A stretch of 64,000 nucleotides of DNA, from positions 1 through 64,000 of the forward strand of contig SVOG01000005.1 in NCBI GenBank assembly GCA_015066525.1. The letters are read 5' to 3'. Of this stretch, positions 8,018 to 16,967 are shown piece by piece. How positions within the stretch are numbered: the first letter of the stretch is position 1; the number at the start of each line of letters is the position of its first letter. The notes beneath the pieces are model-generated. The model did not search any database. It saw nothing but the letters and a program-made list of their open reading frames with translations, and was not told where the DNA came from. Position numbers and translations under genes: made by a program. This DNA is from Oscillospiraceae bacterium. Lineage in GTDB: Bacteria; Bacillota; Clostridia; Oscillospirales; Acutalibacteraceae.

Positions 8018-8067
8018 TTGACAAATACAATTTTATTGTGTACAATTAAATTGCTTCATCAAGCAAT
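8018..8067 (+). promoter_or_regulatory. Promoter with OhrR-type operator
   Basis: TTGACA (8018-8023), 17-bp spacer and TACAAT (8041-8046) form a near-consensus promoter. The -10 lies in TACAATTAAATTG (8041-8053), which nearly matches the TACAATT-AATTGTA operator known for OhrR. A second partial site, ACAAT-TTT-ATTGT (8027-8039), fills the spacer. Just downstream, ATTGCTT and AAGCAAT (8050-8056, 8061-8067) form a perfect inverted repeat. The regulator encoded next therefore probably represses itself here. Confidence 0.72.
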
Positions 8068-8080
8068 GGGAGAATAGATT

Positions 8081-8512
8081 ATGGCAGATAATTATAACGC
8101 ACTGAAATTGGAGAATCAGCTTTGTTTTCCGCTTTATGCCTGCTCGAAAGAGGTCGTTAAGCGCTACAAGCCGTTCCTCGATAAACTCGACTTGACCTAC
8201 ACCCAGTACATTACGATGATGGTACTGTGGGAGGAGAAGAGGATTAATGTCAAGGAACTCGGCGAGAGACTTTACCTCGACTCGGGCACCCTGACCCCGC
8301 TGCTCAAGAAACTGGAGGCGAAGGGCTATATCAAGCGTGAGCGCTCCAAATCCGACGAGCGTAACCTGATTGTCTCGATTACCGACAGGGGCGACGCGCT
8401 GAAGGATGCCGCCGTCGATATCCCGACGCAGATGGGCAGCTGTGTGAATCTCACCTCCGAGGAGGCGCAACAGCTCTATCGCATCCTCTATAAACTCCTT
8501 GGCGAGTTATAA
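8081..8512 (+). CDS. OhrR-type MarR-family repressor
   Basis: A 143-residue MarR-family winged-helix regulator of the organic-hydroperoxide sensor type. The diagnostic reactive cysteine is Cys15, in ENQLCFPLYACSKEV, followed by LDLTYTQYITMMVLWEE. The DNA-binding segment SGTLTPLLKKLEAKGYIKRERS is intact. In this family oxidation of Cys15 by hydroperoxides releases the operator. A GGGAGA ribosome site lies 7 nt before the ATG. The matching operator overlaps its own promoter. The usual target, an ohr peroxidase gene, is not adjacent, so its regulon probably includes a distant gene. A second cysteine at residue 20 is present. Confidence 0.9.
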   Translation: MADNYNALKLENQLCFPLYACSKEVVKRYKPFLDKLDLTYTQYITMMVLWEEKRINVKELGERLYLDSGTLTPLLKKLEAKGYIKRERSKSDERNLIVSITDRGDALKDAAVDIPTQMGSCVNLTSEEAQQLYRILYKLLGEL

Positions 8513-8514
8513 AG

Positions 8515-8548
8515 AAATCACCCGTATTCAGATGAATATGGGTGATTT
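8515..8548. terminator. Bidirectional terminator
   Basis: A stem of AAATCACCCGTATTCA (8515-8530) with 8533-8548, one G:T pair, T-rich downstream on the plus strand. It serves two convergent genes. Confidence 0.88.
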
Positions 8549-9687
8549 TATTTCGTTACAATGCTGACAACTTTTGACCATTTGGAATGGTATTTGCCGT
8601 TGGCGCAGCGGATGCGGATATAGTAGCGCTTTTTCGATTTCAGGTTTTTCACCGTCTTTTTGGTGGTGTTGAGATTCCGAACGGTAATCGTTTTCGCGTT
8701 TTTGAAATGAGGATTGGTGCTGTACTGAATCTGATAGGCTTTCGTCTGCGGTTTATGCTTTTTCCACTGCAGAGTGAAGCCTTTTTTCTGCCGCGTGATG
8801 CGGGTTATCTTCGTATTCTTAGGGTTAATGGTGAAATACAGGGTCTTGCTGCCGCTGTAATTTCCCTGCATCTTAACCTTCACCGCGTAGGTGCCGACGG
8901 TTTTGCGCCCTTTCGGATAGGTGAGCGTATAGGCGGATGGCGGTACCTTGTGCTTGCCGTCGTATACGGTGACTTTCGGTGTCTTGACCTCTTTGGTGTA
9001 ATAGTAGGTGTCGCAGGAGAGCTTTGCCGTAAATTTTGTCTGCGGCGTGATACGGAAACTCTTTTCAGATACTCCTTCAAAACACCCGATGCCCGTGACA
9101 GTGACGGAGGCAGTGCCAACGTTCTTATTGTTACGGTAGGTCAGTTCATAGTCCGTGCCGTTTTTGAGCGTAATGCCTTTATGGACGACGGTGACGGCGG
9201 GTCTTACACCGTCGGGCGAGTAGATATAACTTTCGCCGCCCGGTAGGGAAATGTCGCCTTCGTCAATACTGCCGTGCACCCCGATGTGATACGCATCTAA
9301 ATTATAGATGTACATAAAGTGACCGCTCGTATCCGTTAGTTTCATCCGCGCGAGATTCCAGTACCCCGCGTCCGTGTCGCCGTCCACCGTAAAATCGTAA
9401 TAGTAGAGGTCGTCGCCCGCAGAATGCATATTCTCGACGATATTATGTGTGCCGTCGGGGGAGGCGAGTTCGAACCAAAAGTCCGCTATCCCTACATTAT
9501 CGGTGGCGTAAACGCTGATGCGCACCGTGTCGCCTACCGTCGCAAATTCTTTGCCGTCGGGGTAGGTGATGGAGAGCGTCTGCATCCAGATGAGTGGCGA
9601 ATCCGTGTCCTCCGCTTCCTGCGCCCATACGGGCGTTGCCGTCAGCAGTAGCAGGAGGCACAGTATCAGGGCGACTGCTTTCTTCAA
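8548..9687 (-). CDS. Secreted Ig-like/Fn3 protein (paralogue of 16968-18104)
   Basis: A 379-residue exported protein. A signal peptide (1 to about 22, ending VWA) precedes an Ig-like region that senses as 'TDNVGIADFWFELASPDG', then an MBG-like beta repeat (about 155-215, with GTDYELTYRNNKNVGTASV) and a second one (about 220-285), and a lysine-rich fibronectin-III-like domain at the C-terminus (about 290-379, KGFTLQWKKHKPQTKAYQIQYS). The last two modules match those of the protein at 16968. The start is TTG at 9687 with GAGGTGAGG just upstream, located within 4 bp of the alr stop, so it is the second gene of an alr operon. No catalytic site; a cell-envelope or adhesive role is likely. Confidence 0.85.
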   Translation of the reverse strand: MKKAVALILCLLLLLTATPVWAQEAEDTDSPLIWMQTLSITYPDGKEFATVGDTVRISVYATDNVGIADFWFELASPDGTHNIVENMHSAGDDLYYYDFTVDGDTDAGYWNLARMKLTDTSGHFMYIYNLDAYHIGVHGSIDEGDISLPGGESYIYSPDGVRPAVTVVHKGITLKNGTDYELTYRNNKNVGTASVTVTGIGCFEGVSEKSFRITPQTKFTAKLSCDTYYYTKEVKTPKVTVYDGKHKVPPSAYTLTYPKGRKTVGTYAVKVKMQGNYSGSKTLYFTINPKNTKITRITRQKKGFTLQWKKHKPQTKAYQIQYSTNPHFKNAKTITVRNLNTTKKTVKNLKSKKRYYIRIRCANGKYHSKWSKVVSIVTK

Positions 9688-9691
9688 ATCC

Positions 9692-10846
9692 TCACCTCTT
9701 GATGTGTTTTATCACTTCGTCAATTTCACCGTTTTTTATATAAACGCGCGGCACTCTGCGCGTAATGCGGCAGGGAAGTTCGTAGTTGAAGGAATGCGCC
9801 TTTTCGCTGACTTCCTCCATCGTGAGTGTCTCGCCGCCCTGCGTGCCGACGAGCACAACCTCGCTGCCGATTTCGACGCCGTCAATTCCGCTGACGTCAA
9901 TCATAAACTGGTCCATACAGATTCTGCCGGCGATTTTTACCCGCTTGCCGCCCACGAGTACCTCGCCGATACCCGAAAGGCACCGCGGATAACCGTCGGC
10001 GTAGCCCACGGGGATGGTGGCAATGTCCGTCTCGTGCCGGGTGAGAAATTCACCGCCGTAGGAGATTTCGCGTCCTGCAGCAAGGGTTTTCAGATGGGAA
10101 ATGCTAGTCACCCATTTCATCGCGGGACGGATGTCGAGCAGGCTCTTGTCCACTTCGCTTGAGGGGTAGAGTCCGTAGAGAATGATACCCATGCGGCACA
10201 TATTGAACTGCTTGTCAAAATTCATAATGCCCGCGCTGTTGTTGATATGCTTTATCGGGATATTTACCCCGCGCGCTTCAAGTTTTTCGCAGAAGGTTTC
10301 AAATACCTTTTGCTGTGCGAGCGCCTTGTCGAGACTCGCTTCGTCCGCCGTCGCGAAATGGGAGAAAATACCCTCCGTCTCAAGGTTCGGCAGTTTTGCA
10401 ATTTCAGCGCAGAGGTCGGCGCTTTCGTCGTCCGCCTGGAATCCGATGCGGCTCATCCCCGTGTCGATACAGAAATGAAACGGCACCGTTTTACCCTGCT
10501 TTACCGCTTCGTCAGAGAGTGCCTTTGCGTCCTCTTCGTGAAAAATCGGGATGCGGATATCATACTTGACAATCTCTTCGAAATCCTCGGGTGAGACATA
10601 GCCGAGAATGAGCAGCGGCGTTTTGATGCCCGCGTCGGTAAGTTCGAGTGCTTCCTCAATACACGCAACGCCGAAGAAATCGAAATCGTCCTCGAATTCT
10701 CTTGCAATCTTCACTGCGCCGTGTCCGTAGGCGTCCGCTTTGATGACGCCGAGCAGCTTTACCCCCTCCTGCAATCGGGATTTCGTGTTGTCAATATTAT
10801 ATTTTATTGCGTCTAAATCAATTTGTGCGTAAGTTCTTAAGTACAT
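9692..10846 (-). CDS. alr: Alanine racemase
   Basis: A 384-residue PLP enzyme that interconverts L- and D-alanine, supplying D-Ala for peptidoglycan. The PLP lysine is Lys36 in GVIKADAYGHG. The second catalytic residue, the tyrosine, lies in the ISYGGEF motif of the C-terminal beta domain, and the MDQFMIDVSG segment is also typical. The ATG at 10846 is preferred to one at 10864 because the GAGGTGG ribosome site lies immediately before it. A secreted Ig-like protein gene follows after 4 bp. Divergent from polA, with separate promoters in the 100-bp gap. Confidence 0.96.
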   Translation of the reverse strand: MYLRTYAQIDLDAIKYNIDNTKSRLQEGVKLLGVIKADAYGHGAVKIAREFEDDFDFFGVACIEEALELTDAGIKTPLLILGYVSPEDFEEIVKYDIRIPIFHEEDAKALSDEAVKQGKTVPFHFCIDTGMSRIGFQADDESADLCAEIAKLPNLETEGIFSHFATADEASLDKALAQQKVFETFCEKLEARGVNIPIKHINNSAGIMNFDKQFNMCRMGIILYGLYPSSEVDKSLLDIRPAMKWVTSISHLKTLAAGREISYGGEFLTRHETDIATIPVGYADGYPRCLSGIGEVLVGGKRVKIAGRICMDQFMIDVSGIDGVEIGSEVVLVGTQGGETLTMEEVSEKAHSFNYELPCRITRRVPRVYIKNGEIDEVIKHIKR

Positions 10847-10866
10847 AATACCACCTCGATACACTT

Positions 10867-10895
10867 ATATTATAACTTTTACTCTTAAAATTCAA
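10867..10895 (-). promoter_or_regulatory. Promoter for alr
   Basis: On the minus strand TTGAAT (10890-10895), 17-bp spacer, TAATAT (10867-10872); an overlapping TATAAT gives a 15-bp spacer. Confidence 0.5.
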
Positions 10896-10905
10896 GTCTT
10901 ATTCA

Positions 10906-10934
10906 TTGTAAAAGCGGTCGGGTTGTGATATACT
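10906..10934 (+). promoter_or_regulatory. Promoter for polA-rimI-tsaD
   Basis: TTGTAA (10906-10911), 17-bp spacer, TATACT (10929-10934), 29 bp before the polA start. Confidence 0.6.
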
Positions 10935-10962
10935 ATCCATAATTATTGTTTGAGGTGATTAT

Positions 10963-13557
10963 ATGAAACTTCTGGTCCTCGACGGAAACAGTATCGTAAA
11001 CCGCGCCTTTTACGGCATAAGGCTGCTCACCAACAAAAAAGGCGAGTATACGAATGCGATTTACGGATTTTTGAATATACTTCTTAAACTGCAGGAGATG
11101 AGCGGCGCCGAGGCGGTAGCCATTGCTTTTGATGTGCACGCTCCGACCTTCCGCCATAAGATGTACGACGCTTACAAGGCGGGCAGAAAGGGAATGCCCG
11201 ACGAACTCCGCCAGCAGATGCCCGTGCTGAAGAATTTGCTGCACCTGCTCGGCTATCGGACGATTGAGTGCGAGGGCTGGGAGGCTGACGATATTCTCGG
11301 CACCCTTGCCGCACAGTGCCGCAAAAACGGCGACGAATGCTTTATCGCGACGGGCGACCGCGATTCGCTCCAGCTTGCCCACGACGGCGTAAAAGTGCTG
11401 CTCGCCCGCACCAAGGGCGGACAGGCGGTCACCGATGTCTATGATGAAAAAGCGATTATGGACGAGTACGGCGTGACCCCGCAGCAACTCATTCAGGTCA
11501 AGGCGCTCCAGGGCGACAGCTCGGATAATATTCCCGGCGTGAAGGGTATCGGCGCGAAAACCGCGCTCGACCTCATCGCGCGCTTTGAGAGCGTGGATAA
11601 GATTTATGAGAATATCGACACGATTGATGTGACCAAGGGCGTCCGCGCGAAACTCATTGATGATAAGGACAGCGCCTATCTCTCACTGAAACTCGGCGAG
11701 ATTGTCTGCGACGCACCGATTGATACGGATATTCAGTCCTATGTGATGGCTGACGGCGACAGAAAAGCGGCGGCGACCGAGTTTGTACGCCTTGAACTCT
11801 ATTCGCTGATTGACCGCTTCCGCCTTGACGGTAACGATGCCGCCGTGACCGAAACGGACGAGAAACCGCGCGAGATTACCTGCACACCGTGTACGGATTG
11901 CAGCGCGCTGCTTGCGCGTTTTGATGGCAGGGCGTATGTCTACCCCGTCATCGTGGACGGCGGTATCAGCGATATGCTCTTTGCCTTTGGTGATGAGATT
12001 GTCAGCCTCCCGTCCGAGAGTGCGGGATATGATGATTTTGTCAAAGCCTTTTTTGAAAATGAGAAGATACAGAAATACACCTACCATTCCAAATATCTCC
12101 ACCGCCTTGCGGCGCAGCGCGGTATCGAGTGCCGCGGCGTGAGCGGCGATTTGATGCTCTCGGCGTATCTGCTGAAACCGTCGGACAATAAATACGACAT
12201 CGAGCACCTCTGTCTCGAGTACGGCGTGGCGCTCCCGAAATACGATAATTCCCTCGGCGGCGAGGATGAGAATGTGTCCTTTGCCTGCGTTCTCGCGCCC
12301 CTTTTTGAAAAGACGGACGCGCTTCTTGCCGAGGCGAACCAGACGCACCTTCTGACCGATATCGAGTTGCCGCTTGCGCGTGTGCTCGCCAAGATGGAGG
12401 TGGTCGGCTTTGCTGTCGATAAGAACGGCATCGAAGCGTTTGGCAAGAGTCTCTCCGTCAGAATCGACGAGTTGACCGATTTGATTTACGACGCGGTCGG
12501 TTATGAGTTCAATATCAATTCGCCGAAGCAGCTCGGCGTGGCGCTCTTTGAAGATTTGGGACTTCCTGCGAAGAAAAAGACGAAGAGCGGCTACTCCACG
12601 AATGCCGAAGTGCTGGAAGGATTGCGCTACGACCACCCCGTGGTCGAGCAAATTCTCGAGTACCGCTCGCTGACGAAACTGAAATCCACCTACTGCGACG
12701 GACTGCTGAAGGTCATCGCCCCGGACGGCAGAATCCACACCTCGTTTAATCAGGTCGAGGCGCGCACAGGCAGAATCAGTTCGCTCGAGCCGAATCTCCA
12801 GAATATCCCCATCCGTACCGAGCTCGGACGCGAGATGCGTAAGTTCTTTATCGCAAACGACGGCGCGCTGCTGGTCGACGCGGATTACAGCCAGATTGAA
12901 CTGCGTGTTCTCTCCGACCTGGCAAACGATGAGAATATGATAAACGCCTTCAACAACGGCGACGACATCCATACCATCACCGCCTCGCAGGTGTTCGGAT
13001 TGCCCGTCGATATGATTACCAAGGAACTGCGCTCCCGTGCAAAAGCCGTTAATTTCGGCATCGTTTACGGCATCGGCGCGTTCTCCCTGTCGAAGGATAT
13101 CGGCGTTACCCGTAAGGAAGCGCAGGAATATATCGACAATTATCTTGCCACTTACAGCGGAGTCGACCATTATATGACGCATATGATTGACCTTGCCCGC
13201 GATAAGGGGTACAGCGAGACGCTCTTCCACCGTCGTCGCTACCTGCCCGAACTCGCCTCGTCGAATCATATGATGCGCGCCTTCGGCGAACGCGTCGCAC
13301 GTAATATGCCCATCCAGGGCACGGCGGCGGATATTATCAAGATTGCTATGATTAAAGTCGACAAGCGCCTGACTGATGAGGGGATGAAATCCCGTCTGAT
13401 TCTCCAGGTGCACGACGAATTAATCGTCGAGGCGCCTGAAAACGAGGCGGAAAAAGCGCTGCAGATTGTCACTGAAGAAATGGAATCCGCCTGCCGGATG
13501 AAAGTAAAACTCCGCGCAGACGGCGCAATAGGTAAGACCTGGTATGACGCACATTAA
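10963..13557 (+). CDS. polA: DNA polymerase I
   Basis: An 864-residue family A polymerase for Okazaki fragment maturation and repair. The 5'-3' nuclease domain (1 to about 290) is intact, with DGNSIVNRAFYG, the acidic GWEADDILGT and GDSSDNIPGVKGIG. The middle domain keeps the fold of a 3'-5' exonuclease but lacks the catalytic acids: the DxE motif is replaced by YVYPVIVDGG, so proofreading is probably absent. The polymerase domain has motif A (DADYSQIELR, Asp641), the O helix (RSRAKAVNFGIVYG) and motif C (QVHDELIVEA, Asp818-Glu819). GAGGTGAT precedes the ATG. rimI begins inside its last codons. Confidence 0.97.
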   Translation: MKLLVLDGNSIVNRAFYGIRLLTNKKGEYTNAIYGFLNILLKLQEMSGAEAVAIAFDVHAPTFRHKMYDAYKAGRKGMPDELRQQMPVLKNLLHLLGYRTIECEGWEADDILGTLAAQCRKNGDECFIATGDRDSLQLAHDGVKVLLARTKGGQAVTDVYDEKAIMDEYGVTPQQLIQVKALQGDSSDNIPGVKGIGAKTALDLIARFESVDKIYENIDTIDVTKGVRAKLIDDKDSAYLSLKLGEIVCDAPIDTDIQSYVMADGDRKAAATEFVRLELYSLIDRFRLDGNDAAVTETDEKPREITCTPCTDCSALLARFDGRAYVYPVIVDGGISDMLFAFGDEIVSLPSESAGYDDFVKAFFENEKIQKYTYHSKYLHRLAAQRGIECRGVSGDLMLSAYLLKPSDNKYDIEHLCLEYGVALPKYDNSLGGEDENVSFACVLAPLFEKTDALLAEANQTHLLTDIELPLARVLAKMEVVGFAVDKNGIEAFGKSLSVRIDELTDLIYDAVGYEFNINSPKQLGVALFEDLGLPAKKKTKSGYSTNAEVLEGLRYDHPVVEQILEYRSLTKLKSTYCDGLLKVIAPDGRIHTSFNQVEARTGRISSLEPNLQNIPIRTELGREMRKFFIANDGALLVDADYSQIELRVLSDLANDENMINAFNNGDDIHTITASQVFGLPVDMITKELRSRAKAVNFGIVYGIGAFSLSKDIGVTRKEAQEYIDNYLATYSGVDHYMTHMIDLARDKGYSETLFHRRRYLPELASSNHMMRAFGERVARNMPIQGTAADIIKIAMIKVDKRLTDEGMKSRLILQVHDELIVEAPENEAEKALQIVTEEMESACRMKVKLRADGAIGKTWYDAH

Positions 13558-13978
13558 AGAAGCAACACTTTGTGATGTTGCAGAAATACTAAGAATTGAA
13601 CAGGCGTGTTTTTCCACGCCGTGGACCGAGCAGGGAATACGCGAGAGTATCGAGAATGAAAATACCCATCTCTATCTCGCCCTTGCCGACGGAAAAACGG
13701 CGGGGTATATGGGCGTGCAGATTTTCAGCGGTGAAGGATATGTGACAAATGTCGCAACCCTGCCCGCGTACAGACGCCAAGGCGTTGCCAAAGCGCTGAT
13801 AGAGCGCGTGCTTGGAAATGAAATGGACTTTCTCACCCTCGAGGTGCGCGAGAGCAACGCCCCCGCCATCGCGCTTTATGAGAGCCTTGGTTTTGCGCGC
13901 ATCGGCGTGCGCCCGCATTTCTACCGCAACCCCGACGAAAACGCTCTGTTAATGACAAAATATAAGGAAAAAGTATGA
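13544..13978 (+). CDS. rimI: RimI-type protein N-acetyltransferase
   Basis: A 144-residue GNAT enzyme of the ribosomal-protein-alanine acetyltransferase type. In the family it acetylates the N-terminal alanine of S18. The acetyl-CoA loop is RRQGVAKAL (about 81-89); LEVRESNAPAIALYESLGF is the characteristic RimI stretch, followed by YYR-like FYRNPDENALLM. It overlaps polA by 14 bp and tsaD by 4 bp (ATGA), so all three are coupled. The rimI-tsaD pairing is common in bacteria; here the usual tsaB and tsaE are not in the window. Confidence 0.93.
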   Translation: MTHIKEATLCDVAEILRIEQACFSTPWTEQGIRESIENENTHLYLALADGKTAGYMGVQIFSGEGYVTNVATLPAYRRQGVAKALIERVLGNEMDFLTLEVRESNAPAIALYESLGFARIGVRPHFYRNPDENALLMTKYKEKV

Positions 13979-14988
13979 AAATTTTAGGAATTGAAAGTTC
14001 GTGTGATGAGACGGCGGCAGCCGTCGTCGAGGACGGACGCAAGGTTTTATCGAATGTGATTGCCACCTCGCTCGAGGAGCATAAGCTTTACGGCGGCGTT
14101 GTGCCCGAGATTGCCTCGCGCCGCCACGCCGAGAGTATCAGCGGCGTTGTGGGGGAGGCACTTGCGCAGGCGAACTGCACCGTGCGCGACATTGACGCAA
14201 TTGCCGTAACCTATGCCCCCGGACTCATCGGCTCGCTGCTTGTCGGCGTGAATTTTGCGAAGGGGCTGGCGCTTTCGTCCGATATTCCGCTCGTACCCGT
14301 GCATCATCTTCGGGGACATATTGCCTCGAATTATATCACCTCCGACATCGAGCCGCCGTTTCTCTGCCTCGTGGTCAGCGGCGGACACTCGCATATCGTG
14401 TCGGTGAAATCCTATACGGATTTTGAGGTAATCGGCAAAACGCGCGACGACGCTGCGGGCGAGGCGCTCGACAAGGCGGGGCGCACGATGGGACTCGCGT
14501 ACCCCGGCGGCATCAGTATTGATAAACTCGCGCCATCAGGCGATGAAAACGCCTTTGTATTCCCCGTGCCGAAGGTCAGCACTTCACCCTACGACTACTC
14601 GTTCAGCGGGCTGAAAACCGCGGTAATTAACCTCGTCCACAATGCCGCGCAGAAGGGTGAAGAAATCCGTACCGCCGACCTTGCCGCATCGTTTCAAAAA
14701 GCGGTTGTCGGCTGCCTGTTAACGAATCTCGAGAAGGCTGCGGTGGATTTCGGCTTTGACAGAATTGTGATTGCCGGCGGTGTTTCGGCAAACAGCAAAC
14801 TCCGTGCCGAAGCACAGGCGCTCTGCGACAGCCACGGCTGGATTCTCCATATCCCCGAACTGAAATACTGCGGCGACAATGCTGCGATGATTGCGTCGCA
14901 GGGCTATTATGAATTTCTTGCGGGCGTGCGCGCCGACGCGAGTCTGAATGCCTATGCGACGATGCCGCTTGATGATATTCATATATAA
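13975..14988 (+). CDS. tsaD: tRNA threonylcarbamoyladenosine transferase TsaD
   Basis: A 337-residue ASKHA-fold protein that transfers the threonylcarbamoyl group to A37 of tRNAs reading ANN codons, working with TsaB and TsaE. The N-terminus ILGIESSCDETAAAVV is diagnostic; the metal ligands are His111 and His115 in VHHLRGHIAS; LVVSGGHSH and the C-terminal VSANSKLR and GDNAAMIA complete the nucleotide site. It overlaps rimI by 4 bp. After the stop there is a short GCAGG/CCTGC hairpin but no good U-tract. Confidence 0.97.
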   Translation: MKILGIESSCDETAAAVVEDGRKVLSNVIATSLEEHKLYGGVVPEIASRRHAESISGVVGEALAQANCTVRDIDAIAVTYAPGLIGSLLVGVNFAKGLALSSDIPLVPVHHLRGHIASNYITSDIEPPFLCLVVSGGHSHIVSVKSYTDFEVIGKTRDDAAGEALDKAGRTMGLAYPGGISIDKLAPSGDENAFVFPVPKVSTSPYDYSFSGLKTAVINLVHNAAQKGEEIRTADLAASFQKAVVGCLLTNLEKAAVDFGFDRIVIAGGVSANSKLRAEAQALCDSHGWILHIPELKYCGDNAAMIASQGYYEFLAGVRADASLNAYATMPLDDIHI

Positions 14989-15053
14989 TGGCAGGGGCGA
15001 TGCCTGCATTGCTCCGATTTTATGACTTTTTAGTGAATTTTATCACAATGCTA

Positions 15054-15082
15054 TTGCACTTTAATGCAAAATTCAGTATAAT
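15054..15082 (+). promoter_or_regulatory. Sigma-A promoter for pckG
   Basis: TTGCAC (15054-15059), 17-bp spacer, TATAAT (15077-15082). The untranslated leader is about 45-50 nt. Confidence 0.78.
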
Positions 15083-15136
15083 CAATACTGATAAACTATA
15101 AGAGGTTTAATCTAAAGAACCAAAAGGAGATAAGAT

Positions 15137-16915
15137 ATGAACACAAATCTTACGAAAAATCCTTCACTCCTTGCATGGCTTGATGAAAAGGTTGATTTCC
15201 TTAAGCCCGCACAGATTGTATGGATTGACGGCTCTAAGGAGCAGATTGACGCGCTGAAGGCTGAAGCTTGTGAGACAGGCGAGATGATTAAGCTCAACGA
15301 GGACCTTCTTCCCGACTGCTATCTTCACAGAACTGCTGAGAACGACGTTGCCCGTGTAGAGGCGCGCACCCTCATCTGTACTTCTAAGGAAGAGGATGCA
15401 GGTCCGACCAACCACTGGATGGACCCGAAAGAGTGCTATGCAATGCTCGACGAGATTGCCAAGGGCTCCTATGCCGGCAGAACGATGTACATCATCCCTT
15501 ATTCCATGGGCCCCGTTGGCTCACCGTTCTCCAAAATCGGTATTGAGATTACCGACTCCATCTACGTTGTACTCAATATGAATATTATGACCAGAGTCGG
15601 CAAGGCAGTGCTCGATTGCCTCGGCGATTCCGATGACTGGGTACGCGGTATGCACTGCAAGTGCGATGTTGACCCCGAGAAGCGCTGGATTGTACAGTTC
15701 CCCGAGGATAACACCATCGTATCCGTTAACTCCGCTTACGGCGGTAACGTACTGCTCGGTAAGAAGTGCTTTGCACTCCGTATCGCATCCTACCTCGGCA
15801 AGAACGAGGGCTGGCAGGCTGAGCATATGCTCATCCTCGGTCTCACCAAGCCGGGCGAAGAGACGAAGTACATCTGCGCGGCATTCCCCTCCGCTTGCGG
15901 CAAGACCAACCTTGCGATGCTCATCCCGCCCGAGGGATATCTCCGCAAGGGCTACAAGGTTGAGTGCGTAGGCGACGATATCTCCTGGATTCGTAAGGGT
16001 CCGGACGGCAGACTCTATGCGATTAACCCCGAGAACGGTTTCTTCGGCGTAGCACCGGGTACGAACGACAAGTCCAACCCGAACGCTCTCGCTGCGACCA
16101 AGAAGGGCACCATCTTCACCAATGTCTGCCACAACCTTGATAATAACACCGTATGGTGGGAGAAGCTCGACAAGAACCCGCCGACTCACTGCATTAACTG
16201 GAAGGGCGAGGAGATTAACGGCACCTCCGACGAGCCGCTTGCTCACCCGAACTCAAGATTTACGGCTCCCGCAGTGAACTGCCCCTGCCTGTCACCCGAG
16301 TTTGAGAATCCGAACGGCGTTCCGATTTCGGCATTTGTATTCGGCGGCAGACGCGCTAAGCTCACTCCGCTGGTTTATCAGTCAAAGAGCTGGAACAACG
16401 GTGTATTCGTTGGCTCCATTATGGGCTCTGAGACCACGGCTGCTGCAACGGGTGCAGTCGGTGTCGTTCGCCGTGACCCGATGGCAATGCTGCCGTTCTG
16501 CGGTTACAATATGGGCGACTATTGGAAGCACTGGATTGAAATCGGCGCTACCCTCGACCCCGAGAAGGCTCCTAAGATTTTCAATGTTAACTGGTTCCGC
16601 AAGGATGAAAACGATGACTTCATCTGGCCCGGTTTCGGCGATAACCTTCGTGTCCTCGACTGGATTATCGACCGTTGCGAGGGCAAGGTTGACGCGCAGG
16701 AGACTCCGATTGGTTACCTTCCTTATGCGAAGGATATTAACCTCGACGGTCTCGATATGACCGAAGAGCAGCTTAACGCTATCCTCGATGTAGATAAGGA
16801 TGCCTGGGCTGAAGAGTTCAAGGGCGTTGACGAACTTTATGCGAAGTTCGGCGACAGACTCCCGAAGGAGCTTGCAGACGAGCTTGCTTCCGTCAGAGCC
16901 GCATTCAACGACTAA
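15137..16915 (+). CDS. pckG: Phosphoenolpyruvate carboxykinase (GTP)
   Basis: A 592-residue GTP-type PEPCK, interconverting oxaloacetate plus GTP and PEP plus CO2 plus GDP. In anaerobes it often runs toward oxaloacetate. The P-loop with the hyper-reactive cysteine is FPSACGKTNLAML (Cys254, Lys256). GPTNHWMDP, SAYGGNVLLGKKCFALRIAS and the C-terminal KIFNVNWFRKDENDDFIWPGFGDN block are diagnostic. AAAAGGAGATAAG precedes the ATG. Codon use is strongly biased (aag, gag, ctc), as expected for a highly expressed gene. Monocistronic, with its own promoter and terminator. Confidence 0.97.
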   Translation: MNTNLTKNPSLLAWLDEKVDFLKPAQIVWIDGSKEQIDALKAEACETGEMIKLNEDLLPDCYLHRTAENDVARVEARTLICTSKEEDAGPTNHWMDPKECYAMLDEIAKGSYAGRTMYIIPYSMGPVGSPFSKIGIEITDSIYVVLNMNIMTRVGKAVLDCLGDSDDWVRGMHCKCDVDPEKRWIVQFPEDNTIVSVNSAYGGNVLLGKKCFALRIASYLGKNEGWQAEHMLILGLTKPGEETKYICAAFPSACGKTNLAMLIPPEGYLRKGYKVECVGDDISWIRKGPDGRLYAINPENGFFGVAPGTNDKSNPNALAATKKGTIFTNVCHNLDNNTVWWEKLDKNPPTHCINWKGEEINGTSDEPLAHPNSRFTAPAVNCPCLSPEFENPNGVPISAFVFGGRRAKLTPLVYQSKSWNNGVFVGSIMGSETTAAATGAVGVVRRDPMAMLPFCGYNMGDYWKHWIEIGATLDPEKAPKIFNVNWFRKDENDDFIWPGFGDNLRVLDWIIDRCEGKVDAQETPIGYLPYAKDINLDGLDMTEEQLNAILDVDKDAWAEEFKGVDELYAKFGDRLPKELADELASVRAAFND

Positions 16916-16922
16916 TATCACC

Positions 16923-16952
16923 AAAGGCGCCGGGTAACCGACGCCTTTTATT
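16923..16952 (+). terminator. Terminator after pckG
   Basis: AAAGGCG (16923-16929) pairs with CGCCTTT (16942-16948); an inner CGG/CCG pair closes a GTAA loop. Ts follow. Confidence 0.75.
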
Positions 16953-16967
16953 GAAGGAGAGAGTTTT

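Noticed and set aside
11683-13413. 576-codon minus-strand frame opposite polA
   Set aside because: A shadow of a high-GC gene; polA on the other strand has every expected catalytic motif.
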